From NCBI RefSeq assembly GCF_035658495.1, contig NZ_CP141945.1, positions 831,501-895,500 on the forward strand: a stretch of 64,000 nt of DNA, written 5' to 3'. The stretch comes from Novosphingobium sp. RL4. GTDB lineage: Bacteria > Pseudomonadota > Alphaproteobacteria > Sphingomonadales > Sphingomonadaceae. A program made the translations under genes and the position numbers. Below are positions 1 through 9,917 of the stretch, in pieces. The notes under the pieces are model-generated. The model did no database searches and was not told where the DNA came from. It saw nothing but the letters and a program-made list of their open reading frames with translations. Position 1 is the stretch's first letter. Every line of letters begins with the position of its first letter.

Positions 1-598
1 GGACGGCCTGTGTGGTGCCCGCGCCGCGCAGCACGAGGTTGTCGTCCTCCACCGTGGCTTCCCACTTGCCGTCGGGTGAAAGACGCGGGTGATTGTCCGC
101 CGGAATGGAAAGATCGCGCACGACGCCAAAGCCGCGCGGACGGCGCGGGTCTTCCTGCTTTTCGCAGACATAGTCCGCCAGCGTGCAGCGCCAGCCGTCC
201 TCGTCGAGCCAGAACTGGATGGTCTGGCGGTCTCCGGCATAGTCGAAATCGGCAAACGGCAGGCGCAGCGCCTGCACCGGGCGGCCCAGCGCCGCCGTCA
301 ATGCGGCGGCAAGGCGCTGCTGGTCGAAGGCGGGGCTGCGCGCAAGCGTGCGGGCGTCCACGGTTTCGAAGGCGAAGCCGCCCTCCACCGTTTTGCGATA
401 GGAGAAGGCCGCGCCGTCCGGCGTCCAGTGCGCGGGCCAGGCCACGTCGCGGGTGAGGTACTGCCAGTTCTCGCGCAGGGCGATGGAGCGGTCGATATCG
501 GCGCGTCCGGGCGCCGCCAAGGCGCCGGCGGACGACAGGATCGCGGCGCAAACCGCGGCAATTCCGATGAAACGCGGAGCGCGGGCAAGAGACGACAT
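1..598 (-). CDS. S9 family (DPP IV-like) peptidase, N-terminal part, cut by window edge
   Basis: Only the first 199 codons lie in the window; the gene continues beyond base 1. The protein opens MSSLARAPRFIGIAAVCAAI and has a clear Sec signal peptide ending near ALAAPGRAD, so it should be exported to the periplasm. The mature start (NWQYLTRDVAWPAHWTPDG) and the later LSPDGKWEA and DNLVLRG stretches look like the beta-propeller half of dipeptidyl-peptidase-IV-type S9 serine peptidases, which release dipeptides from peptides. The catalytic hydrolase domain is outside the window, so activity cannot be checked. It diverges from the M28 peptidase at 856 across a 257-bp gap that carries a short palindromic site. 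The start at 598 is the ATG directly before the signal peptide. Family call is fairly sure; substrate is unknown. Confidence 0.72.
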   Translation of the reverse strand, partial: MSSLARAPRFIGIAAVCAAILSSAGALAAPGRADIDRSIALRENWQYLTRDVAWPAHWTPDGAAFSYRKTVEGGFAFETVDARTLARSPAFDQQRLAAALTAALGRPVQALRLPFADFDYAGDRQTIQFWLDEDGWRCTLADYVCEKQEDPRRPRGFGVVRDLSIPADNHPRLSPDGKWEATVEDDNLVLRGAGTTQAV

Positions 599-640
599 CT
601 GGCGGAAAACCTCGTATGCGATGGGAGCGCAAAGCAGAAA

Positions 641-660
641 ATACGATCGTATACGATATT
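641..660. promoter_or_regulatory. Palindromic operator candidate between two peptidase genes
   Basis: ATACGAT occurs twice as a direct repeat exactly 10 bp apart (641 and 651), and the same stretch holds the perfect palindromes TACGATCGTA (642-651) and ATCGTATACGAT (646-657). It is AT-rich for this genome and sits about 43 bp upstream of the S9 start and 195 bp upstream of the M28 start, as expected for a dimeric repressor site. The binding protein is unknown. Confidence 0.4.
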
Positions 661-855
661 ACGCTAGCGCTGCAAGGCGCGATTTCCGCTTGCGCCATGG
701 TTCTCCCGCGAAATCGATTGCGCTGCCGCCGAACACGCAAACTGTCGAAAAACAGTCATCCGCCCTATCGACATTGCCCGCCGGATCGGCATTTTGGGCG
801 GCAGCGGATCGATCCGATCCAGACCTCTGTCCGGCCGACCGGCCAAGGAGCTTCG

Positions 856-2526
<1,671 letters not shown>

Positions 2527-2538
2527 GGCAAACCGGAC

Positions 2539-2570
2539 GCCCCCGGCCGCCGACACGGCGGTCCGGGGGC
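2539..2570. terminator. GC-rich hairpin between convergent genes
   Basis: GCCCCCGGCCGCCG at 2539-2552 pairs with CGGCGGTCCGGGGGC (one bulged T) around a tiny ACA loop. It lies between the stops of the M28 peptidase (plus) and the monooxygenase (minus). There is no clear T-run, so it is a strong hairpin but not a textbook intrinsic terminator. Confidence 0.5.
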
Positions 2571-2596
2571 GGTCCTCGCAAGTATGTCCGAAGGCG

Positions 2597-3784
2597 TCAG
2601 GGCTGCATCAGCATCCGGCTGACCCCATGGCGCAGGCGCGGCAGCCGCTGCGCCGCCCGCAAGGCCACATGGCGCGCCGCCTTCGCCGCGGGATGCTCCG
2701 CCGTATAGAGCCCGACGATGGCGTTCGTCCCGGCATAGATCGGGCGGCTGGCGAAACGGTGCGCCGCCTCGTAGCGGCGCAGCAGCCAGGGCGAGCCGAT
2801 GTCGCGGCCATGGCGCGCCGCATCGGCCACCAGCCCGCCCAGCCGCAGCGCCCCGGCCAGCCCCAGGTTGAAGCCATGCGCCGTCACCGGATGCATGCCC
2901 ACGGCGGCATCGCCTATCAGCGCGGCACGCTCCGCCGCGAAATGGCGCGCATAAGTCGTCGCCAGCGGATAGACTCCGGGGCCCGCCATTCCCGGCTGGG
3001 GCACCACTGTCATCCGCCCCAGCCGCGACTGGAAGCGCCGGGTGATCTCGGCCCCCAGCGCCTCGGCGTCCAGCGCGGCGAGCGCCTCGATCCCGGCAGC
3101 ATCCAGCGTCAGCACCGCCGAGGACATCCGCCCGCGAAGCGGCAGCATGGCGATGGTCTGGCCATAGTCGAACCACTCTGTGGCAATCCCTTCATGGTCG
3201 CGTTCATGGGCAACACGGCAGACCATCATCGCGCGTCCGGTGCGGTTCACTTCCGCCGCGATGCCGAGCTGTTCGCGCACCGCCGAGAACCGCGAATCCG
3301 CCGCGACCAGCAGGCGCGCCTCCAGCCTGCGGCCATCCGCGAGTTCAACCACGGCCCCCTCCCGCGTGGCCCGCGCCGAAGACACCGCCGCGCCGGCCAG
3401 CAGGTCCACCCCCGGCTGCGCGTGAGTGACCGCGAACAGCGCGCGGCGGATCAGGTGATTGGGCACGAGCTGGCCGAGCCGGTCCTCCCCCGTGCCGCCG
3501 GTATCGAAGGCCAGCGCGAAGGGAGAGCCTGCGTTCAGCACGCGGGCTTCGCGCAAGGGCGAGATTTCGGCCGGATCGATCGCCTGCCATGCCCCCAGCG
3601 CCTTGAGCGAGGCCTCCGAACGGTGCGTGAGGGCGATCTCGCGCCCGTCGCATCCCGGTTCGGCAAGCGCCCTGCGCGGCTGCCGTTCGACCAGCGCCAG
3701 CTTCAGCCCGGTCCCGGCGAGCGAGCGGGCAAAGGCAAGCCCCGCCGGCCCGCCGCCGACCACGATCACGTCATATCTCGTCAT
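2597..3784 (-). CDS. UbiH/VisC-family FAD-dependent monooxygenase
   Basis: A 395-residue class A flavin monooxygenase. The N-terminal dinucleotide-binding fold is plain (MTRYDVIVVGGGPAGLAFA), and a GDAAVGMHPVTAHGFNLGLAG segment near residue 285-305 is the second FAD site found in UbiF/UbiH/VisC hydroxylases, which hydroxylate the ring of ubiquinone precursors. It could therefore be a ubiquinone-ring hydroxylase, but sphingomonads carry several paralogues and the genome context (no other ubi genes here) does not settle which. The start at 3784 is the ATG immediately before the Rossmann strand; an upstream in-frame extension of 14 codons has no support. NrdJ lies 104 bp upstream on the same strand. 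Confidence 0.8.
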   Translation of the reverse strand: MTRYDVIVVGGGPAGLAFARSLAGTGLKLALVERQPRRALAEPGCDGREIALTHRSEASLKALGAWQAIDPAEISPLREARVLNAGSPFALAFDTGGTGEDRLGQLVPNHLIRRALFAVTHAQPGVDLLAGAAVSSARATREGAVVELADGRRLEARLLVAADSRFSAVREQLGIAAEVNRTGRAMMVCRVAHERDHEGIATEWFDYGQTIAMLPLRGRMSSAVLTLDAAGIEALAALDAEALGAEITRRFQSRLGRMTVVPQPGMAGPGVYPLATTYARHFAAERAALIGDAAVGMHPVTAHGFNLGLAGALRLGGLVADAARHGRDIGSPWLLRRYEAAHRFASRPIYAGTNAIVGLYTAEHPAAKAARHVALRAAQRLPRLRHGVSRMLMQP

Positions 3785-3888
3785 GCGAATTTCCGAGCCA
3801 TTCGAAAGCGATTGATAGCTTCCCATGGCAGGCGGACGAGAGGCGCGAAATGACCCGCGTCAATCTCCGCTGCCATGGGCGCATCCGT

Positions 3889-6261
3889 TCAGCCGCACTT
3901 GCTGAAGCCGCACTGGGTGCAGGTGAGGCAGCCCTCCTGCATGTGCGCGGCCGGCTGCCTGCAGTTGGGGCACTCCTCCCCCTCGCCCGCCCCCGAAGCG
4001 GGGGCCAAAGCGGGGGCCAAAGCGGGGGCGCCCTCCTCCTGCCCCTGCGCATGTTCGCGCAGGATGCGGCCGATGAGGGCGATCAGGCTGGGCGCGTAGC
4101 TGCCCTTGGTATCGTGATCGAGCGCCACGAAAGCCCCGCCCTTGGCCGAGTGAACCCGTTCCAGTTCCTCGAAGATGAAGCGCGCGTCACCCCGGCGGCA
4201 CACGGCGGAAAGCGTGCGGGTCAGCGCGGCCATCGTCTCGAAGTTCTCCGCCGAACTGGTGTTGATGAAGATCTCGAAGGGAATGCGCCGACCATCTTCG
4301 GCAACATAGTCGTTGATCGTCAGGTAGTAGTTCTCGCCGTCCACCGGCCATTTGATCTTGATGGTCTTGCCGGGCAGCACTTGCGGGCGGGCGGGCACGG
4401 GCGTGTCGCCCGGAAAGGCGGGCTTCGCTGGTTCGGGCTGCCCGGCTTCCTGCTTCGGTTCCGCCGACGATTGCGCCACAGGTTCCGACAGGACCGAACC
4501 GCGCACCCCGCTAGGCCGATAAGTGGTGCAGCCCTTCATCCCGCTTTCCCAGGCGGTGAGGTAGACCGCCCTGAACGCATCGTAGGACATGTCGGCTGGG
4601 CAGTTGATGGTCTTGGAAATCGCCGCGTCGATCCACTTCTGCGCCGCCGCCGCAACCGCGATGTGATCCTCCACCGAAAGCTCCAGCGCGGTCACCATAT
4701 AGGGCGGCAGCGGCGCTGCCGGATCGAATTCCGGCAGGCGGCTGTAGAGATACCAGCCATAGTCTTCGACCGCGAAGCTCTCGGTCTTCTGCTCGGTCGC
4801 GGTCTGCTCAACCACGACGGCGCGGTTGTAGCGCCAGGAGAAGCTGGGCTCGATGCCGGAACTGACATTGCCGTAGAAGATGCTGGTCGTGCCCGTGGGC
4901 GCGATCGTCAGCAGCACGCCGTTGCGGATGCCGTGCTTCGCGATGGCCTTGCGGATGTCCTGCGGCAGACGGTCCAGCATCGGCGCGCGGCCGAACGCCT
5001 CCGCGTCATAGGCAGGGAAGCTGCCACGCTCGCGCGCCAGTTCGATCGAGGCGCGATAGGCCTCGGCCGCCATGAACGCGCAAATCTCCTCCACCATCGG
5101 CACCGCATCGCGGCCATAGGGCAGGCGCAACTGCTGGAGCAGGTTGCCCAGCCCCGTGAAGCCAAGGCCGACACGGCGCTTGTCCTGCGCTTCGAGGCGC
5201 TGTTCCTCGGTCGGGAAAGGCGAGGTTTCCAGCACGTTGTCGAGGAACCGCACGCCGATCCGCACGGTCTCCTTCAGCCGCTCCCAGTCGACCCGCGCCG
5301 CATCGCCGAAAGGTTCGAGCACCATGTTCGCAAGGTTCACATGGCCCAGATCGCAGTCGCCATTGGGGGGCAGCGGCTGTTCCCCGCAAGGGTTCGTGGC
5401 CGAGATCGTCTCGCAATAGGAGAGGTTGTTCAGCCGGTTCACCCGGTCGATGAAGACCACGCCCGGTTCGGCATATTCGTAAGTCGTGCGGGTGATGAGG
5501 TCGAACAGGTCCGCCGCCCTGATCCGCCGGTAGACGTACCAGGGCCGGCCGTCGCGCTCGGTCACCGCAACATGGGCGCCATCGGCGCGCGGCACGTGAA
5601 AGCCCAGGTCCCAGTCGGCATCGGCGTCCAGTGCGGCCATGAAATCGTCCGTCACCGCGACCGAGACGTTGAAGTTCCTGAGCACGTCCTTGCGGGTTTT
5701 CGCCTCGGTGAAGGCGATCACGTCAGGGTGCCAGATGGGCAGCATCGCCATCATCGCCCCGCGCCGCGATCCGCTGGAGCGGATGGTGACGCACATGCCG
5801 TCCCACATCACCATGAACGGGATCACGCCCGAAGAGACCGAATTGGTCCGCCCCACCACGGCCCCGTCGGGCCGGATGGTGCCGAAATCCATGCCGATGC
5901 CGCCGCCCTGCTGCTGGGTGAAGGCCGCGACCTTGAGCGCGTCCATGATCCCGGCGCCGGGCAGGTCCGGCTCGGTATCCATCGAATCCTGGATCGTGGG
6001 GCTGACGAAGCAGTTGATCCACGTCACCCGCTTGCCGGTGCCCGCACCCGCGAAGATGCGCCCGCCGGGCACCCAGTCCCGCGCCTCCAGCGCCGCAAGC
6101 GCCTGAGCCGCGTGCGCGCCGTCGTCCTTCGCATAGACGCCCGCCACCACGCGCCGGAACGTGTCCGAGGGGCTCTGCTCGTCGGCGTGCCGGTACTTCT
6201 CCTTCCAGACGTGGAGGGTGACGGGCTGGTCGAGCGGACCGGGCGAATTCGAGATCGACAT
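3889..6261 (-). CDS. nrdJ: Adenosylcobalamin-dependent (class II) ribonucleotide reductase
   Basis: A 790-residue class II ribonucleotide reductase that makes deoxyribonucleotides using a coenzyme-B12 radical, independent of oxygen. Recognisable landmarks are NPCGEQPLPPNGDCDLGHVN in the finger-loop region, which carries an active-site cysteine, and APTGTTSIFYGNVSSGIEP, a conserved loop of the barrel. A cysteine-rich tail (ECPNCRQP, CLTCTQCGFSKCG) matches the C-terminal zinc/redox tail of this family. Just before the tail is a low-complexity linker, APALAPALAPAS, encoded by three 12-bp direct repeats (about 3994-4031). The start at 6261 has AAGGA seven bases upstream. No B12 riboswitch box (GCCACTG) was found in the upstream 325 bp. 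No class I nrdAB is in the window. Confidence 0.93.
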   Translation of the reverse strand: MSISNSPGPLDQPVTLHVWKEKYRHADEQSPSDTFRRVVAGVYAKDDGAHAAQALAALEARDWVPGGRIFAGAGTGKRVTWINCFVSPTIQDSMDTEPDLPGAGIMDALKVAAFTQQQGGGIGMDFGTIRPDGAVVGRTNSVSSGVIPFMVMWDGMCVTIRSSGSRRGAMMAMLPIWHPDVIAFTEAKTRKDVLRNFNVSVAVTDDFMAALDADADWDLGFHVPRADGAHVAVTERDGRPWYVYRRIRAADLFDLITRTTYEYAEPGVVFIDRVNRLNNLSYCETISATNPCGEQPLPPNGDCDLGHVNLANMVLEPFGDAARVDWERLKETVRIGVRFLDNVLETSPFPTEEQRLEAQDKRRVGLGFTGLGNLLQQLRLPYGRDAVPMVEEICAFMAAEAYRASIELARERGSFPAYDAEAFGRAPMLDRLPQDIRKAIAKHGIRNGVLLTIAPTGTTSIFYGNVSSGIEPSFSWRYNRAVVVEQTATEQKTESFAVEDYGWYLYSRLPEFDPAAPLPPYMVTALELSVEDHIAVAAAAQKWIDAAISKTINCPADMSYDAFRAVYLTAWESGMKGCTTYRPSGVRGSVLSEPVAQSSAEPKQEAGQPEPAKPAFPGDTPVPARPQVLPGKTIKIKWPVDGENYYLTINDYVAEDGRRIPFEIFINTSSAENFETMAALTRTLSAVCRRGDARFIFEELERVHSAKGGAFVALDHDTKGSYAPSLIALIGRILREHAQGQEEGAPALAPALAPASGAGEGEECPNCRQPAAHMQEGCLTCTQCGFSKCG
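3994..4031. repeat. 12-bp tandem repeat inside nrdJ
   Basis: Three near-identical copies of AAAGCGGGGGCC lie in the nrdJ reading frame and encode the Ala-Pro-Ala-Leu linker before the cysteine-rich tail. A multiple of 12 bp keeps the frame, so copy-number change would only alter linker length. Confidence 0.8.
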
Positions 6262-6586
6262 GATGGTTCCTTGCCGGATGGATCAATACGGGAGGTGCGC
6301 GTCATCACGGGCCGAAACCTGGATAACGACCGGATGGGCATTCTGGTTGTCGGAGCGGACGGAAAGACCGGCGGCGGTTCGCGCACGCCGGCTTTGCAGG
6401 CTCAGCGGCGGTTCTGGCGCGCCGGTTCGCGGGGCGACGGCGGCCTGCCGGAGGCGCGCGGACACAGGGCGCCGAAGCGCCTGTTGCGATCGTTCATGAG
6501 GTAATCTCCGCGGCATCCGCGAACCGGACACCGATGGGATTCAGGATACCGCCCGGTCTTTGAAATTCAACCCCGACCCGAAATTA
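6262..6586. other. Intergenic region upstream of nrdJ; no supported gene
   Basis: 325 bp between the TetR gene and nrdJ, both on the minus strand. It should hold the nrdJ promoter. Open frames here are arginine/proline-rich with no ribosome site or family resemblance. A possible 31-codon minus-strand frame (MNDRNRRFGALC, from about 6495) could be a leader peptide but has weak support. I saw no B12 box and no clear NrdR box. Confidence 0.4.
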
Positions 6587-7189
6587 TCATCCGGCGATCG
6601 CCAACTCGCCCTGCCTTTCGCGGGCCAGCAGCGGCGGCAGGGCAAAGCGGACGAGCGCCCCGGCGCCAGGCGCGGTAACGAAAGTGAGCGCGGGGGCATA
6701 AGCGATCTCGAACAGCAGCGCGCCCAGCACTTCGCCATCGGAGGCGACCCCCGGGAAACGTCCGAGCAGATAGGCGCCGAGCCTGCGCCACTGTGCGCGC
6801 ACGATCTCCTCCTGCCGCCGGAGCGAGGCCGAACCCATCGGCGCGACTCGCGCATGTTCCAGCACGGTGAGCGACCATCCGCCGCTTTTCGAGCGTTCAT
6901 CCGCCCATTCGGCCAGCACATCGACCACCGCGTCCAGCGTTTCGGCGCGATCGAGGCGCTTCAGCAGCTTGCCGAGGTTCTCCTCAGACTCGGTTTCAAG
7001 CACGGCGAGGAAGATCGCCTCCTTGCCCTCGAAGTTGGAATAGACCGCGCCCTTGCTGTAGCCGGCGGCTTCGGCGATCCGGTCCACCGAAGTTACCGCA
7101 TAGCCATCGCGCCGGAACAGGTCGCGCGCGGATTTCAACAGCCGCAGGCGCGTCAACGCCTGGCTTTCACTTCGCGTCAGACGCGTCAT
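6587..7189 (-). CDS. TetR/AcrR family transcriptional regulator
   Basis: A 200-residue one-component repressor. The N-terminal helix-turn-helix is clear: LLKSARDLFRRDGYAVTSV, DRIAEAAGYSKGAVYSNF, then EGKEAIFLAVLE, the canonical TetR arrangement at about residues 15-65. The C-terminal ligand domain is not assignable to a known inducer class. The start at 7189 is picked because AGGAGAAG lies just upstream; the frame continues 16 more codons with no site. A 22-bp imperfect palindrome lies 43 bp upstream (7232-7253) and is a good candidate for autoregulation. The lipoprotein gene directly upstream (same strand) is a possible partner or target. Confidence 0.85.
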   Translation of the reverse strand: MTRLTRSESQALTRLRLLKSARDLFRRDGYAVTSVDRIAEAAGYSKGAVYSNFEGKEAIFLAVLETESEENLGKLLKRLDRAETLDAVVDVLAEWADERSKSGGWSLTVLEHARVAPMGSASLRRQEEIVRAQWRRLGAYLLGRFPGVASDGEVLGALLFEIAYAPALTFVTAPGAGALVRFALPPLLARERQGELAIAG

Positions 7190-7231
7190 TGCCCACTTCT
7201 CCTGTCGTGCCGCCCTTTGGGCGTGCATTAT

Positions 7232-7253
7232 CCGCATACCCTATAGTACGCGG
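7232..7253. promoter_or_regulatory. Imperfect palindrome, candidate TetR operator
   Basis: CCGCATAC-CCTATA-GTACGCGG: 8-bp arms with one mismatch around a 6-bp AT-rich centre, in the gap between the lipoprotein gene and the TetR gene. Size, symmetry and position fit a TetR-family autoregulatory operator. Confidence 0.4.
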
Positions 7254-7295
7254 AAAGGAGAAATGCACCGGGAGAGATCGGCGTCGTGCGCGCCG

Positions 7296-8123
7296 CTATC
7301 TCGCCGCCGCCAGCGGGGTCGCCTCGACCGCAGCGGCGCTGGCCGCGCCGAAACGGGCTTCCCACGCCGCCAGGTCGGCACGGTACTGCTCGTAGCTGTT
7401 GTAGAATTCCGTGAACGGCGCTTCCGCTTTCGCAAGGCCGGAAGGCGCGAAGGCATCGAGCTGGCCCGCCGGCACGTTTTCGAGATCGACCGTCAGCGCC
7501 AGCGCCGCATTGCAGAGCGCAGGCACCACCGGGGGCAGGGCGAAGAAGTTGTAGACCTGGGTCTGGTACGCCTCGCGTTCGCGCACGCCCTTGGCGCCGA
7601 AGCGGGTGCGGTACTCCTTGTCCAGCGTCTTGTTCGCAGCCGCCAGCGCCTTGGCATGGCGTTTCTGGAAATCGGCATAGCCCGGCAGGATCGGCGCATA
7701 TTGCGCGCCCATGCAGTTGAGCGCCGCGACATTGTAGGCGGAGCGCAGGTTCCACACGGCCTGCGCGGGCGAAACCCCGGTGTTGACGGTATGGCGCAGG
7801 CCGTCCGCCGCCAGCGCGGGGATCACCATGTTGGGCGCGGCGCCCACCGGAGGCATCGGCCGGGGCGGGATCACCACGACCGGCGGCGGCGGCGGCGGTG
7901 CCTCGACGATCTTCGCCGGGCCGCAACTGGCCACGCCGCCCAACAGCGCCAGCGCCAGCAGCCGCAGCCCGCGCGCTGGGCCCCGAGCCGAAAGGGCCTT
8001 CGCCGCGAACAACCCGCCCGCAAGCAGGCTTGCGCCATGGGCGTGCCGCTCACGCCCCTCGTCACCTAGCGTGCCGAAATCTTCCCCGGAATGACCGACG
8101 GCCGAGATCATCTTGGACACCAT
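7296..8123 (-). CDS. Putative lipoprotein of unknown function
   Basis: I do not recognise a named family. The frame encodes 275 residues with a hydrophobic run LRLLALALLGGVASC that fits a lipobox (VAS-C, Cys67 in this numbering), then a proline-rich linker (PPPPPPVVVIPPRPMPP) typical of anchored envelope proteins, and a helical C-terminal domain with one internal Cys. About 66 residues before the lipobox is too long for a normal lipoprotein signal, so the true start may be downstream; an in-frame TTG about 28 codons before the Cys is one option. No good ribosome site distinguishes the choices. It lies between a TetR gene and an Old Yellow Enzyme gene. Confidence 0.55.
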   Translation of the reverse strand: MVSKMISAVGHSGEDFGTLGDEGRERHAHGASLLAGGLFAAKALSARGPARGLRLLALALLGGVASCGPAKIVEAPPPPPPVVVIPPRPMPPVGAAPNMVIPALAADGLRHTVNTGVSPAQAVWNLRSAYNVAALNCMGAQYAPILPGYADFQKRHAKALAAANKTLDKEYRTRFGAKGVREREAYQTQVYNFFALPPVVPALCNAALALTVDLENVPAGQLDAFAPSGLAKAEAPFTEFYNSYEQYRADLAAWEARFGAASAAAVEATPLAAAR

Positions 8124-8280
8124 CCCCCACTTGCATGCGCTGATCCGATAACACGCAGCCGGCCGGAACCGGCCCGGTCTGCACGTTCGCGCAGCCTAGT
8201 TCGGCTTACCTTACGGCTGGCTTACAAGACGGCCAGCAGCAGGCACGGAGGGATGCGGGGCCTGAGCGGAGAGGGGGAAT

Positions 8281-8323
8281 TTCCTTGCCGCGGAGCATGA
8301 AGGTCATGCTCCGCGGCAAGGAA
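8281..8323 (-). terminator. 20-bp perfect hairpin terminator
   Basis: Bases 8281-8300 and 8304-8323 are exact reverse complements separated by only AGG. The structure starts 5 bp past the stop of the Old Yellow Enzyme gene (minus strand) and is followed on that strand by ATTCCCCC. It is a very stable terminator or 3'-end stabiliser. Confidence 0.75.
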
Positions 8324-8327
8324 CCGA

Positions 8328-9446
8328 TCAGACCAGTTCGCCGAGCGCGGCGGCGTCGAAGCCCTTGAGCTTTTCGCCTTCGCCGTCACGCACCTTGGCT
8401 ACCCAGTCGGGATCGCTGATGAGCGCGCGGCCCACCGCGATCAGGTCGAATTCGTCGCGCTCCATACGCTCGACCAGATCGCCGAGGCCTGTCGATTGCG
8501 AGCTTTCGCCGCCGAAGGCCGCCAGGAACTCGCCCGAGAGCCCCACCGAACCGACGCTGATCGTGGTCGCACCGGTCAGCTTCTTGGCCCAGCCCGCGAA
8601 ATTGAGGCCCTTTTCCCCGTCGATTTCGGCGAATTCGGGCTCCCAGAAACGGCGCTGCGAGCAGTGCAGGACATCGACACCGGCATCGACCAGGGGCTGC
8701 AGCCAATCCGCCATCGCCTCGGGCGTTTCGGCCAAGCGGGCGCGGTAGTCCTGCTGCTTCCACTGGCTGAGGCGCAGGATGATCGGATAGCCGGGGCCAA
8801 CCGCCTCGCGGACCGCCGAAACCACTTCGCCCGCGAACCGCGAACGTTCGCGAATGGTCGCGCCGCCGTAGCGGTCCGTCCGCTCGTTGGTGCCGGCCCA
8901 GAAGAACTGGTCGATCAGATAGCCGTGCGCGCCGTGAATCTCGACGGTATCGAAGCCGAGGCGCTTGGCATCGGCGGCGGCGCGGGCGAAGGCGGCAACG
9001 GTGTCGGCTATGGCTTCCTCGCTCATCGCCTCTCCGCGCGGCTGGCCGGGGGCGAGCAGGCCGGAGGGGCTTTCCACCGGCACGCCGGGGTCCCAGCCGT
9101 CCGGGCCGACGGTCGATCCGGTGTGCCAGATCTGCGGGCCCATCTTGCCGCCGGCGGCGTGGACGGCGCCGATAACCTGTTCCCAGCCGGCCAGCGCCTC
9201 ATCGCCGTGGAACAGCGGAATGCCCGCCATGTTGCGCGACGCGGGCCGATCGACGACCGTCCCTTCCGAGAGGATCAGACCGACGCCGCCCTCGGCACGG
9301 CGCTGGTAATAGGCCGCCTGCGGAGCGCCGGGAATACCCTCGGGCGCGAAGCCGCGCGTCATCGGTGCCATGACGATGCGGTTGGGCAGCGAGAGCGAAC
9401 CGATGGTGATCGGGCGGAACAGGGTTTCGGTGGCGGATGCCGACAT
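8328..9446 (-). CDS. NADH:flavin oxidoreductase, Old Yellow Enzyme family
   Basis: A 372-residue FMN enzyme of the OYE/NemA class, which reduces activated alkenes, nitro compounds or quinone-like electrophiles with NAD(P)H. The start reads ETLFRPITIGSLSLPNRIVM; HGAHGYLIDQFFWAGTNERT (about residues 175-195) is the family signature, and the C-terminal phosphate-binding region (DLIAVGRALISDPDW) is intact. The start at 9446 has GGAG about 11 bases upstream; an 11-codon longer version from 9479 would run into the regulator's promoter. It diverges from an HxlR regulator with N-terminal cysteines, the usual arrangement for an electrophile-sensing switch controlling a detoxifying reductase. Confidence 0.9.
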   Translation of the reverse strand: MSASATETLFRPITIGSLSLPNRIVMAPMTRGFAPEGIPGAPQAAYYQRRAEGGVGLILSEGTVVDRPASRNMAGIPLFHGDEALAGWEQVIGAVHAAGGKMGPQIWHTGSTVGPDGWDPGVPVESPSGLLAPGQPRGEAMSEEAIADTVAAFARAAADAKRLGFDTVEIHGAHGYLIDQFFWAGTNERTDRYGGATIRERSRFAGEVVSAVREAVGPGYPIILRLSQWKQQDYRARLAETPEAMADWLQPLVDAGVDVLHCSQRRFWEPEFAEIDGEKGLNFAGWAKKLTGATTISVGSVGLSGEFLAAFGGESSQSTGLGDLVERMERDEFDLIAVGRALISDPDWVAKVRDGEGEKLKGFDAAALGELV

Positions 9447-9479
9447 GCTCGAAAAGTCTCCGTTGAAGCAGGTGGCCAT

Positions 9480-9546
9480 TAGGTATAATCTGGAAACCTA
9501 GCGTCAATGAGGCACCTTTGATAGCCTAGGTATACTGGAGGATACC
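9480..9546. promoter_or_regulatory. Divergent promoter with repeated TAGGTATA sites
   Basis: TAGGTATA occurs at 9480-9487 and again at 9527-9534; an inverted CCTAG lies at 9497-9501, and GGTAT (9529) is mirrored by ATACC (9542). The repeats flank the start regions of both the Old Yellow Enzyme and HxlR genes and are probable binding sites for the HxlR protein. GGAGG at 9537-9541 is the ribosome site of hxlR, so one operator overlaps it. Confidence 0.45.
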
Positions 9547-9548
9547 GC

Positions 9549-9911
9549 TTGCCCGAATGCCAGCACTTCGACATCAACTGCCCGAGCCGCCTGCTGTTCG
9601 ACCAGATCGCCGACAAGTGGTCGATGATGGTCCTCACCGTGCTGGACCCGGGCCCGATGCGTTTCAATTCCATCAAGCGCCATCTTGAAGGCGTGACGCA
9701 GAAAGCGCTCACCCAGTGCCTGCGCAAGCTGGAGCGCAACGGCCTGCTTTCGCGCCGGGTGATCCCGACATCGCCGGTGGGTGTGGAGTACGAGATCACC
9801 GGGCTCGGCCGCTCGCTCCACGCGCCGTTCAAGACGCTGTACCGCTGGACCGTGGATAATTTCGACGAAGTCGAAGCGGCGCGCCAGGCGTTCGACCGGC
9901 GCGCCGCCTGA
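9549..9911 (+). CDS. HxlR-type winged-helix regulator (redox/electrophile sensor candidate)
   Basis: A 120-residue regulator whose start is TTG at 9549, supported by GGAGG seven bases upstream; no ATG fits. The body is typical HxlR: CPSRLLFDQIADKWSMMVL, RFNSIKRHLEGVTQKAL and LRKLERNGLLSRRVIPTSPV with the wing at the end. Cysteines near the N-terminus (MPEC and INCPSR) are where known quinone- or aldehyde-sensing HxlR proteins such as YodB, HypR and QorR carry their redox cysteine. It is divergent from an OYE-family reductase, its likely target. Sensing chemistry is inference. Confidence 0.87.
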   Translation: MPECQHFDINCPSRLLFDQIADKWSMMVLTVLDPGPMRFNSIKRHLEGVTQKALTQCLRKLERNGLLSRRVIPTSPVGVEYEITGLGRSLHAPFKTLYRWTVDNFDEVEAARQAFDRRAA

Positions 9912-9917
9912 AGCCGA

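Noticed and set aside
3994..4031. A regulatory tandem repeat
   Set aside because: It lies within nrdJ and keeps frame, encoding a linker; there is no reason to assign a regulatory role.
6262..6586. Cobalamin riboswitch in front of the B12-dependent reductase gene
   Set aside because: No GCCACTG B12 box or matching stem pattern was seen on the minus strand; the enzyme uses B12 as a cofactor, so a riboswitch is not required.
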